This document shows positions 12,567 to 22,788 of a DNA stretch of 64,000 nucleotides, one piece after another; within the stretch, counting starts at the first letter, position 1; each line of letters starts with the position of its first letter. A program made the position numbers and the translations under genes. The DNA is taken from NCBI RefSeq assembly GCF_000590885.1, contig NZ_JFHN01000053.1, positions 62,001 through 126,000 of the forward strand. The letters are read 5' to 3'. The notes under the pieces were generated by a model, which worked only from the letters and a program-made list of their open reading frames with translations, had not been told where the DNA came from and did no database searches. The stretch is from Erwinia mallotivora (lineage in GTDB: Bacteria > Pseudomonadota > Gammaproteobacteria > Enterobacterales > Enterobacteriaceae).

Positions 12567-13445
12567 TTAATAAATTCCGGTCGAGATATAGCGGTCCCCA
12601 CGATCGCAGACAATAGCCACAATCACACTGCCGGGCTGTTCCCCGGCAATGCGCAAGGCACCTGCTACCGCGCCGCCGGAACTGACGCCCGAAAATATGC
12701 CTTCCCGCTGCGCCATTAAACGCATGGTCTGCGTTGCTTCCGCCTGCGTGATATCCATAACCCTGTCTACCAACTCCGGACGATAGATTGCAGGCTGATA
12801 GGCGGCAGGCCAGCGGCGAATTCCCGGAATACTGCTTCCCTCTGCGGGTTGCAGACCAACAACGGTCACCCGGTCACTTTGTTCCTTAAGATATCGCCCT
12901 ACTCCACTAATGGTGCCTGTGGTTCCCATGCTGGAGACAAAATGTGTCAGCCGCCCGGCTGACTGCTGCCAGATTTCCGGACCGGTACAACGATAATGTG
13001 CCAGTGGGTTGTCCGGATTATTAAACTGATCCAACACCTTTCCTTCCCCCCGGGATTGCATGGCGTTCGCCAGATCGCGCGCACCTTCCATCCCCAGATC
13101 TCGGCTGACCAGTAGCAGCTCCGCCCCGTAAGCCCGCATCGCCGCCTGGCGCTCAATGCTCATATTTTCCGGCATTAACAGCTTCATCCTGTACCCTTTT
13201 AACGCCGCGATCATTGCCAGCGCGATACCGGTGTTGCCACTGGTTGCCTCAATCAGCACGTCGCCAGGACGAATTTCACCCCGTTCTTCAGCCATCTGGA
13301 TCATTGATAGCGCCGCACGATCCTTTACTGAGCCTGCGGGGTTATTACCTTCCAGCTTAAGCCAGATTTCGCTACCGTTAGCCGGGGTAAGCCGTTGCAA
13401 TTTAATCAGCGGCGTATTGCCAATGGTCTGTTCCAGGGTATTCAC
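12567..13445 (-). CDS. cysM: Cysteine synthase B
   Basis: PLP enzyme that makes cysteine from O-acetylserine with sulfide, or S-sulfocysteine with thiosulfate. 292 residues from the GTG at 13445, which restores the family start (NTLEQTIGNTPLIKLQRL); an in-frame GTG five codons upstream has no ribosome site. PLP lysine K41 is in NPAGSVKDRAA, with TSGNTG and MGTTGT loops. It ends at YISTGIY, about ten residues short of the E. coli C-terminus. Downstream of cysPTWA as in E. coli; a terminator separates it from cysA, so partly independent expression is likely. Confidence 0.96.
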   Translation of the reverse strand: MNTLEQTIGNTPLIKLQRLTPANGSEIWLKLEGNNPAGSVKDRAALSMIQMAEERGEIRPGDVLIEATSGNTGIALAMIAALKGYRMKLLMPENMSIERQAAMRAYGAELLLVSRDLGMEGARDLANAMQSRGEGKVLDQFNNPDNPLAHYRCTGPEIWQQSAGRLTHFVSSMGTTGTISGVGRYLKEQSDRVTVVGLQPAEGSSIPGIRRWPAAYQPAIYRPELVDRVMDITQAEATQTMRLMAQREGIFSGVSSGGAVAGALRIAGEQPGSVIVAIVCDRGDRYISTGIY

Positions 13446-13473
13446 TATGCAGATGTCCACGCAAAAGGCAGGA

Positions 13474-13499
13474 TAAAAAAAGGTCAGGCAAGCCCGACC
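13474..13499 (-). terminator. Intrinsic terminator between cysA and cysM
   Basis: On the minus strand GGTCGGG pairs with CCTGACC (one G-U pair) around CTTG and is followed by seven T residues, 19 bp after the cysA stop. It should stop most cysPTWA transcripts before cysM. Confidence 0.85.
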
Positions 13500-13517
13500 C
13501 TGTTCTGCCCGAAAATA

Positions 13518-14606
13518 TCAGGCACTTTGTGCAAACGCAACCTGCCGCAAAGGTGTCTCTCCTTTGTAAAGTCGCGCCTGCTGTAAACCGGCAAACAGCC
13601 GTTCACCGCGAATCGGAGCCGTCTGGTTCCCCTCCATCACCAACGTCACCGGCTGTTGGCTCCAGCCAACAGGCTGGACAAGCAGTTGCCAGTAGTGCCC
13701 ACGCGGGCTGACCTCAAGCACCTGAACCGGGAGCGGCGTTTCGAGACTGCTCTGCCGGCTGACATCGATTTCCCATGGGCGCAGGAACAATTCCACTTCC
13801 CCCTGATGTGCCGAGGTATAACCGAGCGGCCAGTGATGTGCCCCCACATGGAACTGAGAACCGTGAACTTCGCCGTCAAAACGGTTGACTTCGCCGAGGA
13901 ACTCAAGCACAAAGCGGGTGGCCGGATCGCGCCAGACTTCATCCGGCGTCCCCACCTGTTCAATATTCCCCTGACTCATCACCACCACACGATCGGCCAC
14001 TTCCATTGCCTCTTCCTGATCGTGAGTAACAAAGACGCTGGTAAATTTCAGCTCTTCATGTAACTGCCGCAGCCAGCGACGCAACTCTTTACGTACCTGG
14101 GCATCCAGCGCGCCGAATGGCTCATCAAGCAGTAAAATCTGCGGCTCGACCGCCAGCGCCCTGGCCAGGGCCACACGCTGCTTCTGACCACCAGATAGCT
14201 GTGCCGGAAATCGTCCTGCCAGGTGACCAAGCTGCACCATTTCCAACAGCTGGTTTACCTTTTCTTTGATCGCCGCAGAAGACGGGCGCTGCCGACGGGG
14301 TAACACGGTCAGACCAAAGGCAATATTATCGAATACCGTCATATGGCGGAACAGAGCGTAATGCTGAAACACAAAACCGACGTGACGGTCGCGGGCATGC
14401 AGATCACTGACATCGTCACCATGAAAGCTGAGGCGGCCACTGTTCTGATTCTCAAGACCGGCAATAATCCTCAGCAGCGTGGTTTTGCCCGAACCGGATG
14501 GCCCCAGCAGCGCCACCATCTGACCAGAGGGGATATCCAGTGAAATATCGTTGAGCACGCGAGTGGCACCAAACGATTTGTTAATGTTAGTAATTTCAAT
14601 GCTCAT
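13518..14606 (-). CDS. cysA: Sulfate/thiosulfate ABC transporter ATP-binding protein
   Basis: ATPase of the sulfate/thiosulfate importer. 362 residues. Walker [10 protein letters not shown] (residues 35-43), signature [15 protein letters not shown], Walker [13 protein letters not shown]-loop FVTHDQEEA, then a TOBE-like C-terminal domain. It works with CysT and CysW in the inner membrane and periplasmic CysP. Its start overlaps the cysW stop as ATGA, typical of a tightly coupled cysPTWA operon. Confidence 0.98.
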   Translation of the reverse strand: MSIEITNINKSFGATRVLNDISLDIPSGQMVALLGPSGSGKTTLLRIIAGLENQNSGRLSFHGDDVSDLHARDRHVGFVFQHYALFRHMTVFDNIAFGLTVLPRRQRPSSAAIKEKVNQLLEMVQLGHLAGRFPAQLSGGQKQRVALARALAVEPQILLLDEPFGALDAQVRKELRRWLRQLHEELKFTSVFVTHDQEEAMEVADRVVVMSQGNIEQVGTPDEVWRDPATRFVLEFLGEVNRFDGEVHGSQFHVGAHHWPLGYTSAHQGEVELFLRPWEIDVSRQSSLETPLPVQVLEVSPRGHYWQLLVQPVGWSQQPVTLVMEGNQTAPIRGERLFAGLQQARLYKGETPLRQVAFAQSA

Positions 14607-15472
14607 GATTCCCCCTCCTGATGCTGGCGACTATTCTGACGTTCCAGACGCCATTGCAATGCACTTTTCAGAAACAGAGTGACAATAGCCATCAGGGTTA
14701 ACAGACCCGCCGCGGTAAATGCACCTACGGTATTATAATCCTGATGAAGTAATTCAACCTGTAATGGCAGCGTATAGGTTTCGCCGCGGATCGATCCGGA
14801 CACCACCGATACCGCACCAAACTCACCAATTGCCCGGGCATTGGTCAGCACCAGCCCATAAAGCAGGGCCCAGCGAATATTCGGCAGCGTCACCCGCCAG
14901 AACATTTTCCAACCGGAAGCCCCTAACAACACTGCCGCTTCGTCTTCGTGGCTACCCTGGCTAAGCATCACCGGGACCAGTTCGCGAACCACAAACGGGC
15001 AGGTAACAAAAATGGTGACCATTGCCATGCCTGGCCATGAGAACATCAGCTGAATGTTATGCGCATCCAGCCAGCCACCGGCCGGACCATTGACGCCCCA
15101 GAACAACAAATACATCAGCCCGGCCACCACAGGCGACACGGCGAAAGGAATATCGAATAGTGTCAGCAGTAACTGTCGTCCGGGAAAGCTGAATCTTGTC
15201 ACCAGCCACGCCAGCAGCGTACCAAACACCAGATTCACCGGCACGGTGATCAGCGCCATCAGCACGGTTAACCAGATTGAGTGCAGCATATCGCCATCTT
15301 TCAGATTGCTGAACATCGCGACCATGCCCTGCTCAAAAGCACTGGCGAAGATAGCGATAAGCGGCACCACCAACAGGCCAACAGAAAAGATCATCCCCAA
15401 CGCGATAAGCAGCCACTTGCTCCAGCTGCTACGGCTTCGTGCCGATGGTTTGAATTCAGTAATATCAGCCAT
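14603..15472 (-). CDS. cysW: Sulfate/thiosulfate ABC transporter permease CysW
   Basis: Inner-membrane permease subunit, 289 residues, with about six hydrophobic helices and the EAA loop ([25 protein letters not shown] region) that contacts CysA. It overlaps cysA by four bases and the cysT stop by one base (TAATG). It is paired with CysT; identity is from position in the operon and full-length similarity to E. coli CysW. Confidence 0.97.
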   Translation of the reverse strand: MADITEFKPSARSRSSWSKWLLIALGMIFSVGLLVVPLIAIFASAFEQGMVAMFSNLKDGDMLHSIWLTVLMALITVPVNLVFGTLLAWLVTRFSFPGRQLLLTLFDIPFAVSPVVAGLMYLLFWGVNGPAGGWLDAHNIQLMFSWPGMAMVTIFVTCPFVVRELVPVMLSQGSHEDEAAVLLGASGWKMFWRVTLPNIRWALLYGLVLTNARAIGEFGAVSVVSGSIRGETYTLPLQVELLHQDYNTVGAFTAAGLLTLMAIVTLFLKSALQWRLERQNSRQHQEGES

Positions 15473-16305
15473 TAGTGACCTCCAAGACGTCGGCCAAAAC
15501 GGCTTTGCAGGATATTGATTGCAAACAACAGCAACAGCGATGCGGCAAGGATCACCGACGCGATAGCGCTGGCAGCCGGATAGTCAAACTCCTGAAGTCG
15601 GACAAAAATCATCAGCGAAGTTACTTCTGTTTTCCAGGCGATATTGCCGGCGATAAAAATTACCGCGCCGAATTCACCAATACTGCGGGTAAATGAAAGC
15701 GCCGTTCCCGCCAGGAGCGCCGGGGCCACTTCGGGCAGTACCACACGACGAAAACTCTGAAACGGGCTGGCACCAAGGGTTTCAGCCGCTTCTTCATATT
15801 CAGGACCCAGCTCTTCCAGTACCGGTTGCACCGTGCGGACCACAAACGGGATGCTGGTGAAGGCCATCGCCACGGCAATACCCAGCCAGGTGTAAGAGAC
15901 TTTAATGTCGAACTGCGCCAGCCACTGTCCATACCAGCCATTGACCGAAAACAACCCCGCCAGCGTCAAACCGGCAACCGCCGTCGGCAGAGCAAAAGGA
16001 AGATCCATCAGCCCATCCAGCAGTGCCCGGCCAGGAAAACGGTAACGGGTAAGGATCCACGCCATCAGCATGCCAAAAAAAGCATTAAAAACAGATGCCA
16101 CAGCCGCCGACAGCAGAGTGACTTTGTATGCCGCGACCATCTGCGGATTGGTTACCACCTCCCAGTACTGTGCCAGCGTCATGTGCGAGAGCTGCATTAA
16201 CAGTGCACTGATCGGCAGAAGCAGGATCAGACAGGTGAAAAACAGGCTGCTGCCCAGACTGATACCAAAACCTGGCAATACGCGCTTATTTTTGCTGGCA
16301 AACAT
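15472..16305 (-). CDS. cysT: Sulfate/thiosulfate ABC transporter permease CysT (CysU)
   Basis: Inner-membrane permease subunit, 277 residues, about six transmembrane helices (first at about 15-40, ISLGSSLFFTCLILLLP). The EAA loop is EYEEAAETLGASPFQSFRRV. It starts one base inside the cysP stop (TAATG) and ends in the same arrangement with cysW, so all four genes should be translationally coupled. Also named cysU in E. coli. Confidence 0.97.
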   Translation of the reverse strand: MFASKNKRVLPGFGISLGSSLFFTCLILLLPISALLMQLSHMTLAQYWEVVTNPQMVAAYKVTLLSAAVASVFNAFFGMLMAWILTRYRFPGRALLDGLMDLPFALPTAVAGLTLAGLFSVNGWYGQWLAQFDIKVSYTWLGIAVAMAFTSIPFVVRTVQPVLEELGPEYEEAAETLGASPFQSFRRVVLPEVAPALLAGTALSFTRSIGEFGAVIFIAGNIAWKTEVTSLMIFVRLQEFDYPAASAIASVILAASLLLLFAINILQSRFGRRLGGH

Positions 16306-17321
16306 TACTGATGTCCCGCTGCTAACAACTTATCCAGTTCACCACCGTTAGCGAACTGCGTTTTCATTACCTGCTGCCAGTCACCGAACATTTCCTCTAC
16401 CCGAAACAATTTGACAGGAGGAAAACGATCGCCCTGCGCCGCCATCAACTCATGGCTGTTCACCCGATAGTAAAAGTCGGTAATAATCTTTTGCGCAGTC
16501 GGACTGTAGAGGTAGTCCAGATAGGCTCTGGCCACTTTCCCGGTGTGATTTGCCGCAACGTTTTTATCAATCCACGTCACCGGAAACTCAGCCAGAATAT
16601 TGTTCTCAGGCACCACCACCTCGTAACCCTCTGCGGCGTATTGATGACGAATATTGTTTACTTCCGATTCAAAACTAATCAGCACGTCGCCCTGACCACG
16701 CTCAACAAAGGTGGTGGTGGCTCCACGCCCGCCGGTATCGAAGACCTCGACGTTTTTTAACAGCCGCGTCATAAACTGCGCCGTTTTAGCACTGTCGTTA
16801 CCGTCAGCCAGCTTTGCTGCACCCATTGCGGCCAGGTAAGTATAGCGACCATTACCGGAGGTTTTAGGATTTGGAAAGACAAGCTTAACGTCACTTCGGG
16901 TCAGATCCTGCCAGCTGTGAATGTTTTTAGGATTTCCCTTGCGCACCAGGAAAGCCATCGTCGAATAAAAGGGTGAACTGTTGTCTGGCAGACGTGTCTG
17001 CCAGTTGGCCGGGATCAGATTGCCGCGATCGTGAAGGATCTGTACATCCGTCACCTGATTGTAGGTCACCACATCCGCCTTAAGACCCTGTAAAATAGCC
17101 AGCGCCTGTTTTGACGAACCGGCGTGTGACTGGCGGATTGTCAGCCTGTCGCCATTATTTTCTGTTGCCCACTGCTGCTCAAAAGGCTTATTAAGCGCGA
17201 CAAACAGTTCACGGGAGACATCATAAGAACTGTTCAGCAGTTCTGTTGCCTGCACGGTACCGGCCAGCAACAGGGTAACAGCGGCACCACCAAGAAATTT
17301 TTGCAATATCGCTAACGTCAT
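16305..17321 (-). CDS. cysP: Thiosulfate-binding periplasmic protein
   Basis: Periplasmic receptor of the sulfate/thiosulfate importer. 338 residues with a Sec signal peptide (hydrophobic core about 9-22, predicted cleavage after VQA, residue 25). The mature part shows SBP family motifs ([49 protein letters not shown]). First gene of cysPTWA. The 197-bp upstream gap should carry a CysB-activated promoter; a TTATAAAT stretch lies in a plausible -10 location but I did not fix the CysB site. Sbp as an alternative is excluded by operon position. Confidence 0.97.
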   Translation of the reverse strand: MTLAILQKFLGGAAVTLLLAGTVQATELLNSSYDVSRELFVALNKPFEQQWATENNGDRLTIRQSHAGSSKQALAILQGLKADVVTYNQVTDVQILHDRGNLIPANWQTRLPDNSSPFYSTMAFLVRKGNPKNIHSWQDLTRSDVKLVFPNPKTSGNGRYTYLAAMGAAKLADGNDSAKTAQFMTRLLKNVEVFDTGGRGATTTFVERGQGDVLISFESEVNNIRHQYAAEGYEVVVPENNILAEFPVTWIDKNVAANHTGKVARAYLDYLYSPTAQKIITDFYYRVNSHELMAAQGDRFPPVKLFRVEEMFGDWQQVMKTQFANGGELDKLLAAGHQ

Positions 17322-17484
17322 TTTCTACCCTGTATTCAGTCCGGAACCTGCCTTCAACAGTCGCCAGTTTATTTATAACCCGAGAAAAACCTGTAACGCT
17401 TTTATATACCGTTTGGTGATTTGCAAGCTTAAAAAGCTATAAGCGGATGGAATTGTTTATGCAGGAGTCAGAAAAAGAGGGATT

Positions 17485-17507
17485 AAAAAAGCCGTCAGAT
17501 GACGGCC
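17485..17507 (-). terminator. Intrinsic terminator of yfeY
   Basis: GCCGTC and GACGGC form a hairpin followed on the minus strand by six T residues, 12 bp after the yfeY stop. Confidence 0.85.
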
Positions 17508-17518
17508 TGTTGCGGACA

Positions 17519-18130
17519 TTATTTACGCCAGATAATTTTGCTGATGGTCCATTTTTTGAGCGTTTCATCGGCAGGAAGTAATCCTTCAGGACCATGCCAC
17601 TCTCCACTGAAGACGTAGCTGATGTGCTGGCTGCCGGGCGCTTTGCACTCAACACCTTCGCTACCGGACACTTTCAGACAGGCACCAAATGCCTTGCTGT
17701 AAAGTTCGCTAAAAGGGGTACCCATCTTTTTACCGTCTGAAGTGGTAATGGCAGGATCGCTCACTTCAATCTGGCTGTCCGTCGTCGTGCCGTTAACCAC
17801 AATCCTGACTTTCTTATCTTCAACGCCCTGGAAGAACGTCACCACGCCGCCATTTTCACCGCGCATCCCTTTGCGTATCTGATAGTTATTCTTCAGCGCG
17901 GCACCGATCGCTTCTTCATTCATGGGCGTAGCGGCGTTCAATGTGCCGATACCCTGCTCGCTAACCTGTAAGGAGGAACCAAACCAGTTCCAGGGTGCGG
18001 CGGCTGACCAGGACCAGCTGAGCGGGTTCCACCAGCTTGCGCCACTGTCAGCGCCCCGGGCATCGCCAGAACTGGCACAGCCGGCAATCATCAATGCGGC
18101 GGCAATTAATAGTGGGCGAACAGTCTTCAT
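17519..18130 (-). CDS. yfeY: RpoE-regulated lipoprotein YfeY
   Basis: Outer-membrane-type lipoprotein of 203 residues. Lipobox IAGC with lipidated C18; the next residues (ASSGD) lack an Asp at +2, so outer-membrane sorting is expected. The mature part carries the APWNWFGSSLQVSEQG motif and the C-terminal SQHISYVFSGEWHGPEGLLP block of the family. It has about 12 more residues after the lipobox than E. coli YfeY. In E. coli it belongs to the sigma-E regulon; function unknown. No yfeX upstream here. Confidence 0.93.
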   Translation of the reverse strand: MKTVRPLLIAAALMIAGCASSGDARGADSGASWWNPLSWSWSAAAPWNWFGSSLQVSEQGIGTLNAATPMNEEAIGAALKNNYQIRKGMRGENGGVVTFFQGVEDKKVRIVVNGTTTDSQIEVSDPAITTSDGKKMGTPFSELYSKAFGACLKVSGSEGVECKAPGSQHISYVFSGEWHGPEGLLPADETLKKWTISKIIWRK

Positions 18131-18195
18131 TACGGCTCCGGTTAAAACAGATAACGTTAATTTAGTGGCTTGGAGTGCGTTTCAGCTAAAAAGTT

Positions 18196-18651
18196 TTATC
18201 CGGCAGACAACGCCGGGTCAAAACAGTCTCTGATGCGGCGACCAGACGCCAGATAAATCAGTCCCGTAAGGTCCAGCAAAGTAAATAACACCACCAGGGG
18301 GGCCACTGGCTCATCCTCCTGCCATAACCGCACTCCCTGCTGAGCCACTATCGCCAGCAGGGTCAGGCAAAGTACCCATCTCCAGGCCTGCCACAGACGC
18401 GGAAAGCGCTGTCGATAGCCCGTCAGCAACAGCCCCAGTACCGCCGGGATCCCCAGGCCAATACCCGTCCAGAATGCCTGCGTATCCGGGTAAAATAACG
18501 CCAGTAGCTCTGCCCCCTGCTGTCGCGACGCGCCAGCCATCACAAACAGCACCCAGGTCCGGGCCTGAAGCAATAAAATCATCCAGAAAGCAGCAGGTAA
18601 CCTGAGCTGTCCACGGGCATCATAATCATCCGGAGAATAAATCAGTTTCAT
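18196..18651 (-). CDS. yfeZ: DUF2919 inner-membrane protein YfeZ
   Basis: 151 residues, four predicted transmembrane helices (about 20-40, 58-78, 90-110, 122-142). The conserved DYDARGQLRLPAAFW N-terminus and LLQARTWVLFVMAGASR block mark DUF2919. The ATG at 18651 is chosen because upstream extension lacks similarity. Function unknown. It lies between ypeA and yfeY as in E. coli. Confidence 0.92.
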   Translation of the reverse strand: MKLIYSPDDYDARGQLRLPAAFWMILLLQARTWVLFVMAGASRQQGAELLALFYPDTQAFWTGIGLGIPAVLGLLLTGYRQRFPRLWQAWRWVLCLTLLAIVAQQGVRLWQEDEPVAPLVVLFTLLDLTGLIYLASGRRIRDCFDPALSAG

Positions 18652-18673
18652 TGGCTCACAGCGGGGGAAGGCT

Positions 18674-18692
18674 GGGTGACGGCAGGTCACCC
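18674..18692. repeat. Hairpin between ypeA and yfeZ
   Basis: GGGTGAC and GTCACCC form a 7-bp perfect stem around GGCAG in the 47-bp gap between the two same-strand genes. No T-run follows, so it may affect mRNA stability or processing rather than terminate. Confidence 0.5.
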
Positions 18693-18698
18693 GGACGG

Positions 18699-19124
18699 TT
18701 AATATTCACGGTCTTCAATCAGACGTTTGCCCAGCAGCAGGCTGTCCTGCTGTTCATAGTCCAGCTTTTCATAGAAACCCAACACGGCGTCGTTTTCTTC
18801 ACGCACCATGACATTGATTTTCGGGCAACCACGGGCAATCAGCTTTTTCTCCAGCCGGTTGATCAATGCATTAGCAAATCCGCGTCCCTGATAATCAGGA
18901 TGCACGCCAAGATAGTAAGCCGAGCCGCGATGACCGTCGTAACCGCCCATCAGCGTGCCAACAATTTCTCCGCCCACCACCGCCACCAGAAACAAATCAG
19001 GATCATGATTGAGCTTACGCTCAATATCCATTTCCGGATCGTTCCACGGGCGCAACAGATCGCAACGCTCCCAGAGGGTGATCACTTCTTCAAAATCGTC
19101 CTGGTTGAATACGCGGATTTCCAT
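18699..19124 (-). CDS. ypeA: GNAT-family acetyltransferase YpeA
   Basis: 141 residues, the same length as E. coli YpeA, with the acetyl-CoA binding motif A ([22 protein letters not shown]) and the N-terminal [21 protein letters not shown]. Cytoplasmic; substrate not established. The ATG at 19124 reproduces the family start, and a GAGG-type ribosome site is less clear than in neighbours. Divergent from amiA. Confidence 0.95.
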   Translation of the reverse strand: MEIRVFNQDDFEEVITLWERCDLLRPWNDPEMDIERKLNHDPDLFLVAVVGGEIVGTLMGGYDGHRGSAYYLGVHPDYQGRGFANALINRLEKKLIARGCPKINVMVREENDAVLGFYEKLDYEQQDSLLLGKRLIEDREY

Positions 19125-19453
19125 GAGGTTACCCCAGATGTTAATCATAATTTGCTGATTATCACGCTTTCCTTCGCCGGTGCAAGCCTGGCGGGAATTA
19201 ATCATAAAAAAAGCCGTTCAATGCCCGTCTCTGGCTGTCTGGTTTTTTCGCCGGTTCAGAAAAGAGAGGCATCACCGGAATACGCTTTACAGAGGTGCAT
19301 ACAAACAATCCCATCAAACATTTGACCGCCACGGGGCGTCTCGTCATCTGTTAGCCTGCTGCAATACAGTAAGACGTTGAAATAGTTCCTTTCTCGCAGC
19401 TACGTTAACCTTGCGCTATAACAGTAAGCACTTTATGCGCTGAGGATGTAGTA
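19125..19453. promoter_or_regulatory. ypeA-amiA divergent intergenic region
   Basis: 329 bp without a supported gene; it should hold promoters for both flanking genes. GTAAGACGTTGAAA at 19369-19382 resembles a CpxR box (GTAA-N6-GTAA with one mismatch); amiA is Cpx-regulated in E. coli. The site is weak and only suggestive. Confidence 0.35.
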
Positions 19454-20323
19454 ATGAAAAAGTTTGGCCCGTTGACCCCACTTACCAGCCGTCGCAATCT
19501 GCTGCTATCCGGTCTCGCACTGGCATTGCTGGCTAACAAGCCGGTCAGGGCTAAGGAAGAGCATAACGTTTTTAAAGGTAGCTCCCCGCGTAGCAATGCC
19601 CCGAGCGTTGCCAGTAACGGGAAAAAAATCGTGATGATTGATCCCGGCCACGGCGGAATTGATTCAGGCGCGGTGGGCGAAGAAGGTTCCGAAGAGAAGC
19701 ATGTGGTACTGGAAATTGCCAGCCACATCCGTCATCTGCTCAGCACCCATCCACATATTGAAGCGCGACTGACCCGTGAAACCGACCATTTTATTCCACT
19801 GGGTGAGCGCGTTGAAATTGCCCACCAGCACGGTGCCAGCCTTTTTATGTCGATTCATGCCGACGGGTTTACCAGTCAGGATGCCAACGGCGCATCCGTC
19901 TTTGCTCTTTCCAACCGGGGAGCCAGCAGCAGTATGGCCCGCTATCTGTCCCAGCGCGAAAACGCGGCGGATGAGGTCGGCGGAGTAAAAGCAGCGCAGA
20001 AAGATCACTATCTGCAACAGGTCCTGTTCGATCTGGTGCAAACGGACACGATTAAGAACAGCCTGACGCTGGGGAAACACGTGCTTAATCAGATCCGTCC
20101 CGTGCACCACCTGCACAGCCAGCACACTGAACAGGCCGCCTTTGCCGTACTGAAATCGCCTTCTATCCCCTCGGTACTGGTAGAAACGTCTTTCATTACT
20201 AATCCGACAGAGGAACGCCTGCTGGGCACCACCGCCTTTCGTCAGAAGATTGCCAGTGCCATCACCGACGGAATTATCAGCTACTTTAACGAATTTGATG
20301 CCAATAACCGTCGCCCCGGCTGA
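19454..20323 (+). CDS. amiA: N-acetylmuramoyl-L-alanine amidase AmiA
   Basis: Periplasmic zinc amidase that cleaves septal peptidoglycan. 289 residues, as in E. coli. Tat signal peptide with the twin arginine S12-R13-R14 (TSRRNLLLSG). Amidase_3 domain from about residue 58 with zinc ligands in DPGHGG, GSEEKHVV and SIHADG and the catalytic Glu in SVLVETSF. Export through Tat is expected. Upstream of hemF with a 48-bp gap, as in E. coli. Confidence 0.97.
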   Translation: MKKFGPLTPLTSRRNLLLSGLALALLANKPVRAKEEHNVFKGSSPRSNAPSVASNGKKIVMIDPGHGGIDSGAVGEEGSEEKHVVLEIASHIRHLLSTHPHIEARLTRETDHFIPLGERVEIAHQHGASLFMSIHADGFTSQDANGASVFALSNRGASSSMARYLSQRENAADEVGGVKAAQKDHYLQQVLFDLVQTDTIKNSLTLGKHVLNQIRPVHHLHSQHTEQAAFAVLKSPSIPSVLVETSFITNPTEERLLGTTAFRQKIASAITDGIISYFNEFDANNRRPG

Positions 20324-21280
<957 letters not shown>

Positions 21281-21454
21281 ACCGCAGGCGTGGCGATCTT
21301 CGCTCCTGCCACGCTAAATCCCGACCAACCCGCTACCCGGCCTGCTCACCCCGTGGCCGGATTATGTCAGCCAGGCTTGCTTAGCCTGATGGTTTACTCT
21401 GGCACGACCGCCCGCCTCTCCTTCATTCTCAGCCGCCAGTAACAACGCAGCACC

Positions 21455-21524
21455 ATCCTGTCATGCGGATACACGCTTAAATCCGCTGCGCGTCACACTA
21501 TTGCTGACAGTGGGATGACAGGAT
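21455..21524. repeat. 10-bp inverted repeat upstream of talA
   Basis: ATCCTGTCAT (21455-21464) and ATGACAGGAT (21515-21524) are perfect inverted copies 50 nt apart. Between them lie GCGGAT/ATCCGC, and overlapping the right arm is GCTGAC/GTCAGC, so the region can fold into a multi-stem structure. It ends about 40 bp before the talA -10 element. Confidence 0.55.
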
Positions 21525-21560
21525 AGTCAGCGGCCGTGCCAGCGCGCAACTTCACAGAGC

Positions 21561-21569
21561 TGCTATAGT
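21561..21569 (+). promoter_or_regulatory. Extended -10 promoter element for talA (sigma-S-like)
   Basis: TGCTATAGT has an extended -10 TG, a C at -13 and a TATAGT hexamer, features favoured by sigma S. E. coli talA is sigma-S dependent. It predicts transcription from about 21576. No clear -35 hexamer is present. Confidence 0.5.
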
Positions 21570-21778
21570 TAATTGTACTTTTGTCTGCCCGCCGGCCATC
21601 CATTGGACCAACCCATTGCAACAATCAGAGAAAACGCATTCCCATTACCGAATGTCTGATGCACTGTCTGGTCTGAAAAATTCACCGTGTCGGGGAGTAC
21701 CGGCGCTGCCCTGATGAAAATTCCCTCCTCCGCGCGGCCCTGTTTGTTTTTGCACATTGCACATCAAGGAGCTATGAG

Positions 21779-22729
21779 ATGAACCAGCTAGACGCACTGA
21801 AACAATACACCACCGTGGTGGCTGACAGTGGCGATATCGAATCAATCCGTAACTACCATCCCGAAGATGCCACCACCAACCCCTCTCTGATTCTTAAAGC
21901 TTCCGGTCTGGACTCTTATAAACATCTGATTACTGATGCGGTTGATTACGCCAGAAAACAGGGCGGTAGCAAAGAAACGCAAATTATTAACGCCAGTGAT
22001 AAAGTGGCCGTCAATCTGGGTATGGAGATCCTGAAAAGCGTGCCAGGTCGCGTCTCCACCGAAGTGGATGCCCGCCTCTCTTTTGATCGCGGCATGTGTG
22101 TCAGCAAAGCCGAAAAGCTGGTGCGGATGTACGAAGATAACGGGATTGACCGTTCACGTATTCTGATCAAGCTGGCCTCAACCTGGGAAGGGATCCGCGC
22201 CGCAGAAGAGCTGGAAAAGAACGGCATCAACTGTAACCTTACCCTGTTATTCTCTTTTGCTCAGGCGCGTGCCTGTGCGGAAGCGGGCGTGTTCCTTATT
22301 TCGCCGTTTGTCGGGCGTATTTATGACTGGTACAACAGCCGCAAACCTCAGCAACCCTACGTGGTTGATGAAGATCCGGGTGTGGTATCCGTGCGAAAAA
22401 TCTATGAGTACTACAAGCAGCATCGCTATAACACGGTGATCATGGGGGCCAGCTTCCGTAAAACGGAGCAGATCCTTGCACTTGCCGGTTGTGACCGCCT
22501 GACCATTTCACCTGACCTGCTGAAAGAGTTGCAGGCCAGCGATGCGCCGGTTGAGCGTAAACTGACGCCATCAACTGAGGCCTTCCACCACCCAGCTCCG
22601 CTTTCAGAAGCCGAATTCCGCTGGGAACACAACCAGGATGCCATGGCAGTGGATAAACTGGCAGAAGGTATTCGCCAGTTCGCCGTTGACCAGCAAAAGC
22701 TGGAAGATGTGCTGTCTGCTAAGCTGTAA
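21779..22729 (+). CDS. talA: Transaldolase A
   Basis: Pentose-phosphate pathway enzyme that moves dihydroxyacetone between sedoheptulose 7-phosphate and glyceraldehyde 3-phosphate. 316 residues. Schiff-base Lys in [21 protein letters not shown] and [19 protein letters not shown] blocks intact. AAGGAG precedes the ATG. It is adjacent to tktB, as in E. coli, so it is the talA rather than the talB paralogue. A hairpin (GAGCAGG/CCTGCTC, 22743-22762) sits in the 59-bp gap to tktB. Confidence 0.97.
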   Translation: MNQLDALKQYTTVVADSGDIESIRNYHPEDATTNPSLILKASGLDSYKHLITDAVDYARKQGGSKETQIINASDKVAVNLGMEILKSVPGRVSTEVDARLSFDRGMCVSKAEKLVRMYEDNGIDRSRILIKLASTWEGIRAAEELEKNGINCNLTLLFSFAQARACAEAGVFLISPFVGRIYDWYNSRKPQQPYVVDEDPGVVSVRKIYEYYKQHRYNTVIMGASFRKTEQILALAGCDRLTISPDLLKELQASDAPVERKLTPSTEAFHHPAPLSEAEFRWEHNQDAMAVDKLAEGIRQFAVDQQKLEDVLSAKL

Positions 22730-22788
22730 CGTTATTCAGAATGAGCAGGCTTTGCCCTGCTCTCCGCCCCAATTGCAGGGAGAAAAAT

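Larger units (their letters stand above)
21281..21778 (+). promoter_or_regulatory. hemF-talA intergenic region with structured DNA and talA promoter
   Basis: 498 bp with no supported gene. In order: a 7-bp hairpin just after hemF (GCGTGGC 21288-21294 with GCCACGC 21308-21314), a nested dyad at 21455-21524, a sigma-S-like -10 element at 21561-21569, and a roughly 200-nt predicted leader before talA. The leader has no obvious peptide with a ribosome site. Confidence 0.5.

Noticed and set aside
18651-19325. 224-codon plus-strand frame opposite ypeA
   Set aside because: It covers ypeA in antisense; YpeA is full length and conserved.
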